From: Laedolimicola ammoniilytica
GTDB lineage: Bacteria > Bacillota > Clostridia > Lachnospirales > Lachnospiraceae
NCBI RefSeq assembly: GCF_025567165.1
Contig: NZ_JAOQKC010000018.1
Location: forward strand, 6,470-70,469
Length of the DNA stretch: 64,000 nt
Direction of reading: 5' to 3'
Positions 60,442 to 64,000 of the stretch are shown one piece after another. The stretch's first letter is position 1; every line of letters starts with the position of its first letter. Made by a program: the position numbers and the translations under genes. A model generated the notes under the pieces. That model was not told the origin of the DNA and did no database searches. It saw only the letters and a list, made by a program, of their open reading frames with translations.

Positions 60442-60579
60442 AGGCTACGATTTGCAGACCCCACGCGTATACGCGTGGGGTACTGCTTTGCAGGACGATA
60501 CAGGAGAAAAATTTCTGCCCTTACATGCGAGCATGACGTGCAGAAGTTTTTCTCCTGTATCGTCTGCAAATCATAGCCT
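60442..60579. repeat. large composite palindrome with nested inverted repeats
   Basis: Outer arms 60442-60458 and 60563-60579 pair at 16 of 17 positions. Inside lie a perfect 22-nt palindrome (60459-60480), CTGC/GCAG (60483-60493), and a 24-bp stem 60495-60518 with 60540-60563 (one G-T). TTTGCAG occurs at 60451-60457 and 60487-60493, bracketing the 22-nt palindrome. The whole folds into a four-way junction. Confidence 0.8.
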
Positions 60580-60616
60580 TGTACCCTTAAAAGTACAAAT
60601 TATTTCCTGTCAGGGC

Positions 60617-60645
60617 TTGCAAAATATGGCGAAAGCACCTAAAAT
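60617..60645 (+). promoter_or_regulatory. promoter of pduL
   Basis: TTGCAA (60617-60622) and TAAAAT (60640-60645) are 17 nt apart. The predicted leader is about 105 nt. Confidence 0.65.
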
Positions 60646-60662
60646 GGAGATAGAATTATGGT

Positions 60663-60714
60663 GTACATTGTGAAATGTACTGTGAGCCGGCGAAGGGCAA
60701 CTTTTGTCGGCTCA
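60663..60714 (+). ncRNA. two-hairpin leader of pduL
   Basis: GTACATT and AATGTAC form a 7-bp stem closed by a GTGA tetraloop, and TGAGCCGGC pairs with GTCGGCTCA (one G-T). Both lie between the promoter and the pduL ribosome site. No T-run follows. They could stabilise or regulate the transcript. Confidence 0.45.
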
Positions 60715-60756
60715 TAGAACTGTAATAAATTATTTATAAGAAAAGGAGAATGTATC

Positions 60757-61323
60757 ATGAAATTTGTTGTTGAAACCTCAGCACGCCACGTACATGTAAC
60801 ACAGGAGGATCTGGAGACCCTGTTCGGTAAGGGTCATGAGCTGACCAAGAAGAAGGATCTGTCCCAGCCGGGTCAGTTTGCCTGCGAAGAGAAGGTAACC
60901 ATCGTAGGAAGCAAGAAAGAGATGAAGGCTTCCATCCTGGGACCGGTTCGTCCGGAGACACAGGTAGAGCTGTCCCTGACAGACGCGCGTTCCATCGGCG
61001 TAGACGCTCCGATCCGTGAGTCCGGCGACATCGCAGGCAGCGGCGCATGTAAGCTGGTAGGACCGGCAGGCGAGGTTGAGCTGAAGGAAGGTGTAATCGC
61101 AGCAAAGCGTCATATCCATGCAACTCCGGAAGATGCTGAGAAGCTCGGCGTAAAGGATAAGGATGTTGTATCTGTAAAGATTGATACCGAGGGCAGAAGC
61201 CTGGTATTCGGCGATGTAGTTGTTCGTGTAAGCCCGAAGTACGCTCTGGCTATGCACATCGATACCGACGAGTCCAACGCAGCAGCTTGCGGACGCGAGG
61301 TATTTGGTGAGATCGTAAAATAA
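60757..61323 (+). CDS. pduL: PduL-type phosphotransacylase
   Basis: The 188-aa enzyme exchanges acyl-CoA and acyl phosphate, doing the work of Pta. Metal-binding histidines are in TSARHVHVTQEDLE near residues 7-20 and IAAKRHIHATPEDAE near 113-127, with HID near the end (AMHIDTDESNAA). Without a microcompartment targeting tail or pdu genes it is likely the general acetyl phosphate enzyme. ackA follows, so they make ATP from acetyl-CoA. The strong codon bias matches high expression. Confidence 0.93.
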   Translation: MKFVVETSARHVHVTQEDLETLFGKGHELTKKKDLSQPGQFACEEKVTIVGSKKEMKASILGPVRPETQVELSLTDARSIGVDAPIRESGDIAGSGACKLVGPAGEVELKEGVIAAKRHIHATPEDAEKLGVKDKDVVSVKIDTEGRSLVFGDVVVRVSPKYALAMHIDTDESNAAACGREVFGEIVK

Positions 61324-61342
61324 TCGCGAAGGCAATGAGCAG

Positions 61343-61442
61343 TGCGTCAGATGGAGGAAACTCAGATGTCATGCCTGCATGAGCAGATGAGTTTTTGACA
61401 GATGACATAGGGCGAAGCCCACGCATGAGTGAGCTTGCTCAC
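61343..61442 (+). other. structured spacer between pduL and ackA
   Basis: TGCGT (61343-61347) pairs with ACGCA (61421-61425); AAACTCA (61358-61364) with TGAGTTT (61388-61394); ATGTCAT (61366-61372) with ATGACAT (61402-61408); GGGC with GCCC (61410-61420); GTGAGC with GCTCAC (61429-61442). The second and third overlap in order, so they are a pseudoknot or exclude each other. CAGATG occurs four times, at 61348, 61363, 61384 and 61399. Confidence 0.5.
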
Positions 61443-61486
61443 GAGTGCTACTGAAGGTAAATAAGAATTAAGGAGAATACATAGCT

Positions 61487-62680
61487 ATGAAAATCTTAGT
61501 AATCAACTGCGGAAGCTCCTCGCTGAAATATCAGCTGATCGATATGGAGAATGAGTCCGTAATGGCAAAGGGTCTCTGCGAGAGAATCGGAATCGAAGGT
61601 TCCAAGCTGACACATAAGGCAAACGGCAAGGAAATGGTAATCGAGCAGGCTATGCCGGCACATACCGATGCAATCAAGCTGGTAATGCAGGCGCTGGTAG
61701 ATCCGGAGTACGGTGTAATCAAGGATACCAAGGAGATTTCTGCAGTCGGACACCGCGTTCTGCACGGCGGAAAGGTTTACAGCGATTCTATCGTAGTTGA
61801 CGAGGACGTAAAGCGCGTAATCCGCGAGTGCTTCGACCTTGGACCGCTGCACAACCCGGCAAACCTGATGGGTATCGAAGCATGCGAGGCAGCTATGCCC
61901 GGAACCCCGAACGTAGCAGTATGGGATACCGGATTCGGTATGAAGATGCCGGAGAAGGCATACCTCTATGCAATCCCCTATGAGTACTATGATAAATACA
62001 GCATCCGTCGTTACGGCTTCCATGGCACCAGCCATCTGTTCGTATCCGGCGAGGTTCTGAAGTTTGCTGAGCTTGACCCGGAGAAGGGCAAGGTTATCGT
62101 ATGTCACTTGGGCAACGGAGCAAGTATCTCTGCATCCATCGGCGGCAAGTGCGTAGATACCTCCATGGGTCTTACCCCACTTGAGGGTCTGATCATGGGT
62201 ACCAGAAGCGGCGATGTGGATCCGGCTGTTATCCAGTTCATCTGCAACAAAGAGGGCAAGGACGTCAACGAGGTTCTGAATATCCTGAACAAGAAGTCCG
62301 GTATCCTTGGCATGAGCGACGGCATCTCCAGCGATTTCCGTGATGTAGGAAAGGCAGCAGAGGAAGGCAACCATCATGCACAGGTAGCTCTGGATGCATT
62401 CATCTACCGTGTAGCAAAATACATCGGCGCGTACACAGCAGCCATGAACGGTGTAGACGCTATCGCGTTCACCGCAGGCGTAGGCGAGAACGATATCGAG
62501 AGCCGTAAGAAGATCTGTGAGTACCTGGGATACCTGGGCGTAGAGATCGACGACGAGGCAAATAACTGCCGCGGTAAGGTACAGATGATCTCCACTCCGA
62601 ACTCCAAGGTTAAGGTAATGATTTACCCGACCAACGAGGAGCTGGCTATCGCGCGTGAGACACAGCGTCTGACCAAATAA
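61487..62680 (+). CDS. ackA: acetate kinase
   Basis: The 397-aa ASKHA kinase makes ATP and acetate from acetyl phosphate. VINCGSSSLKYQLIDM near residues 4-19 binds phosphate, HRVLHGG near 88-94 and YGFHGTSHLFVS near 176-187 are the family motifs, and TAGVGENDIESR near 325-336 follows. It is cotranscribed with pduL, though the 163-nt spacer is unusually long and structured. Codon bias is strong. Confidence 0.97.
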   Translation: MKILVINCGSSSLKYQLIDMENESVMAKGLCERIGIEGSKLTHKANGKEMVIEQAMPAHTDAIKLVMQALVDPEYGVIKDTKEISAVGHRVLHGGKVYSDSIVVDEDVKRVIRECFDLGPLHNPANLMGIEACEAAMPGTPNVAVWDTGFGMKMPEKAYLYAIPYEYYDKYSIRRYGFHGTSHLFVSGEVLKFAELDPEKGKVIVCHLGNGASISASIGGKCVDTSMGLTPLEGLIMGTRSGDVDPAVIQFICNKEGKDVNEVLNILNKKSGILGMSDGISSDFRDVGKAAEEGNHHAQVALDAFIYRVAKYIGAYTAAMNGVDAIAFTAGVGENDIESRKKICEYLGYLGVEIDDEANNCRGKVQMISTPNSKVKVMIYPTNEELAIARETQRLTK

Positions 62681-62717
62681 TTGCCATAAATAATTTTCTG
62701 TTGTAAGTGAAAATTAC

Positions 62718-62746
62718 TTGACAAACCACTGCTGGGTGGTTATAAT
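62718..62746 (+). promoter_or_regulatory. consensus promoter with a dyad between the hexamers
   Basis: TTGACA (62718-62723) and TATAAT (62741-62746) are perfect and exactly 17 nt apart. The spacer begins AACCAC and its last bases with the first T of the -10 form GTGGTT, giving a 6-bp dyad spaced by 6 nt. This could be an operator for a repressor. Confidence 0.85.
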
Positions 62747-62772
62747 AGCCTAGTGTGCATTAGGAGAGAACT

Positions 62773-63294
62773 ATGCTGATCAATTTGACAGATGTTTTGT
62801 CCTGTGAAGAAAAAGTGGTTAAGAGGACAGTGGAGACGGAGCTACAGTCTTTTGACATAAGCCTGGGAAGCTTTCCCCTGACGGAGGAAAAACCGCTTGC
62901 ATTGATACTCACGAATCTGGGCGACGATAAGCTGCTGATAGAGGGTGAGTTTTCCGTGAAGGCGCAGATTCCCTGTGACCGCTGTCTGACGGAAGTAGAG
63001 GTGCCCATAGACGTTTCCTTTGAAAAGGAAGTGGATATGAAGCTTTCTGCGGAAGGAAGAATCGACGATCTGGACGAAACCGATTTTATCAATGGATACA
63101 ACCTGGACACAGCAAAGCTGGTGTACGGAGAGCTTCTGGTCAACTGGCCCATGAAGACCCTGTGCAAGCCGGACTGCAAAGGCATTTGCAGAAAATGCGG
63201 GAAAAATCTCAACGACGGACCCTGCGGCTGTGATACGGTGGAGTTGGATCCGAGAATGGCGGTTATAGCCGAAATTTTTAAAAACAGCAAGTAA
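62773..63294 (+). CDS. YceD family (DUF177) protein
   Basis: The 173-aa protein carries cysteines in IPCDRCLTEVEVPID near residues 58-72 and CKPDCKGICRKCGKNLNDGPCGC (in parts) near the C-terminus, a probable zinc site. It is almost always upstream of rpmF. Bacterial members are linked to ribosomal RNA processing or 23S stability. rpmF follows after 19 nt. The promoter upstream is perfect consensus with a dyad. Confidence 0.93.
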   Translation: MLINLTDVLSCEEKVVKRTVETELQSFDISLGSFPLTEEKPLALILTNLGDDKLLIEGEFSVKAQIPCDRCLTEVEVPIDVSFEKEVDMKLSAEGRIDDLDETDFINGYNLDTAKLVYGELLVNWPMKTLCKPDCKGICRKCGKNLNDGPCGCDTVELDPRMAVIAEIFKNSK

Positions 63295-63313
63295 ATCAGA
63301 GGAGGTGTAACCT

Positions 63314-63493
63314 ATGTCTATTTGTCCTAAGAATAAATCTTCCAAAGGTAGAAGAGATAAGAGAAGAGCAAACTGGAAAATGAGTGCAATGAATCTTGTA
63401 AAGTGCAGCAAATGCGGCGCCCTGATGATGCCTCATCGTGTTTGCAAGTCCTGCGGATCTTACAATAAAAAAGAGATCATCGCTCAGGATTAA
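63314..63493 (+). CDS. rpmF: 50S ribosomal protein L32
   Basis: The short gene encodes MSICPKNKSSKGRRDKRRAN at its start, 59 aa in total. It has the L32 zinc ribbon with CSKCG (C31/C34) and CKSCG (C44/C47), so it is the zinc-binding C+ form. It has AGGAGG at the right distance and is followed by a terminator at 63511. It belongs to the ordinary YceD-rpmF operon. Confidence 0.97.
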   Translation: MSICPKNKSSKGRRDKRRANWKMSAMNLVKCSKCGALMMPHRVCKSCGSYNKKEIIAQD

Positions 63494-63510
63494 TTCTGAC
63501 GAAATGAGAT

Positions 63511-63549
63511 GGAGCAGTAGAGTCGTAAGACTTTGCTGCTCTGTTTTTT
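63511..63549 (+). terminator. terminator of the YceD-rpmF operon
   Basis: AGCAGTAGAGTC pairs with GACTTTGCTGCT (one mismatch) around GTAA, followed by CTGTTTTTT. Confidence 0.8.
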
Positions 63550-63623
63550 CTACAAGACAGAAAATAGCACAATGGATCCTAAAATTGTACCTATAAAAGT
63601 ACAAGAAAAAGCGAAAATAGTGC

Positions 63624-63652
63624 TTGCATTTCTCCTGAAACTATTATATACT
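63624..63652 (+). promoter_or_regulatory. promoter of tRNA-Glu
   Basis: TTGCAT (63624-63629) and TATACT (63647-63652) are separated by 17 nt. Confidence 0.7.
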
Positions 63653-63680
63653 AAACAAGTCGCAAGCGCGAAAGAAACAT

Positions 63681-63752
63681 GGTCGATTGGTCAAGCGGTT
63701 AAGACGTCGCCCTCTCACGGCGAAAACAGGGGTTCGATTCCCCTATCGACTG
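63681..63752 (+). tRNA. tRNA-Glu (CTC anticodon)
   Basis: A 72-nt cloverleaf can be drawn. The acceptor GGTCGAT pairs with ATCGACT, the D arm is TGGTCAAGCGGTTAAGA, the anticodon arm is TCGCC-CTCTCAC-GGCGA with CTC at the loop centre, and the T arm GGGG-TTCGATT-CCCC is normal. It reads GAG codons. CCA is not encoded. The first pair is G-T. A promoter and terminator flank it. Confidence 0.93.
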
Positions 63753-63756
63753 CTGG

Positions 63757-63785
63757 AAAGCTTCTGGAAATCCAGAAGCTTTTTT
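63757..63785 (+). terminator. terminator of tRNA-Glu
   Basis: AAAGCTTCTGG pairs with CCAGAAGCTTT around AAAT, followed by more Ts; repeat copy 2 begins in this T-run. Confidence 0.9.
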
Positions 63786-63922
63786 ATGTAACAGGAAATT
63801 CCTATGGAATTCCCTGTTACATAAAAAACCTCCGGGGGATGCGCACTCGGCACAGTGGTAGATGGTTGCTGAAGCAACCGTGCCTCGGCGCGAGAATGTG
63901 CCAATGGCACATTCTTTTTTTT
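63781..63922 (+). repeat. terminator-associated palindromic repeat, copy 2
   Basis: TATGTAACAGG (about 63785-63795) pairs with CCTGTTACATA; GGCAC (63849-63853) with GTGCC (63880-63884) encloses GGTTGC-TGAA-GCAACC; GAATGTGCC (63894-63902) pairs perfectly with GGCACATTC (63906-63914), then eight Ts. Relative to copy 1, the stems differ by compensatory changes. The end with T8 is itself a good terminator. Confidence 0.88.
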
Positions 63923-63961
63923 ACTTTATAGGAAAGACCGCCTCCGGCGCTCTCTTGAACG

Positions 63962-63985
63962 AAAAAGGCCCGCGCGGAGGCGGGC
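63962..63985 (-). terminator. terminator of a minus-strand gene beyond the right edge
   Basis: GCCCGC pairs with GCGGGC, with AAAAA on its left in the plus sequence, so on the minus strand the stem is followed by TTTTT. A leftward gene therefore likely ends just beyond the window. Confidence 0.65.
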
Positions 63986-64000
63986 ATGAAAACGGGACGG

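Noticed and set aside
60652..60756. Known riboswitch upstream of pduL (ZTP, THF, c-di-GMP types)
   Set aside because: None of the core motifs I remember for these classes is present.
60431..60756. Short coding regions in the gap before pduL
   Set aside because: Candidate frames overlap the palindrome and lack ribosome sites and normal codon use.
61348..61404. Four CAGATG motifs resembling short direct repeats of a CRISPR array
   Set aside because: Repeats are six bases with uneven spacing; there are no spacers or cas genes.

Overview
The window is a stretch of a spore-forming, low-oxygen Bacillota chromosome, most likely a member of Lachnospiraceae (class Clostridia). The evidence is the recN-spoIVB-spo0A cluster, a GerA/SpoVAF-type germination protein, a GGGtGRT-family gene next to a NifU-like scaffold, Asp23 next to nusB-xseA-xseB-ispA-dxs-tlyA-nadK-argR, PduL-AckA acetate metabolism and luxS. 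Codon use is GC-leaning and fairly even. No phage, IS transposase, rRNA operon or CRISPR array was seen. The genus cannot be fixed from this sequence alone.

Layout. 0-4 kb: small hypothetical gene, NifU-like/GGGtGRT pair, then a cyclase-family hydrolase and an AhpD/CMD-like protein behind a terminator-bearing leader. 4-11 kb: small alarmone synthetase, then an AraC regulator divergent from an MBL hydrolase, two tandem SnoaL-like proteins, a beta-glucoside PTS EIIBC and a GH1 6-phospho-beta-glucosidase, which looks like a catabolic island. 11-24 kb: prfC, Asp23, the isoprenoid/DNA-repair/sporulation housekeeping cluster. 24-33 kb: glgA, rpsB-tsf, a Na+/alanine symporter, gltX and a UvrD-like helicase. 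33-43 kb: DUF1292, an aminotransferase-YdcF-IMPase operon, then an eight-gene PTS operon (PRD regulator, EIIB, EIIC, EIIA, DapA-like aldolase, second cyclase, RmlD-like reductase, YjbQ). 43-54 kb: luxS, ComEC-like MBL, YqeY, EamA, rimO-pgsA-cinA-dut, ppx-ppk1, a lipoprotein. 54-64 kb: Cof phosphatase, SpoVAF-like protein, sirC-hemB-hemL, lactonase, pduL-ackA, YceD-rpmF and tRNA-Glu.

The strongest unexplained signal is non-coding. A family of palindromic elements sits directly on the T-tract of intrinsic terminators: two near-full copies of about 142 nt at 43469-43612 and 63781-63922, and shorter relatives at 45165-45240 and 54018-54069. The two long copies differ by changes that keep base pairing in all three stems, so the RNA or DNA fold appears to be selected. 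The terminators themselves are unrelated. A separate giant palindrome (60442-60579) carries a nested 22-nt palindrome flanked by a 7-nt direct repeat, and a 25-bp perfect inverted repeat lies at 32981-33062. Several leaders (cyclase, prfC, rpsB, pduL, the pduL-ackA gap) look structured.

All homology statements come from reading motifs and recalled families; no database search was run.
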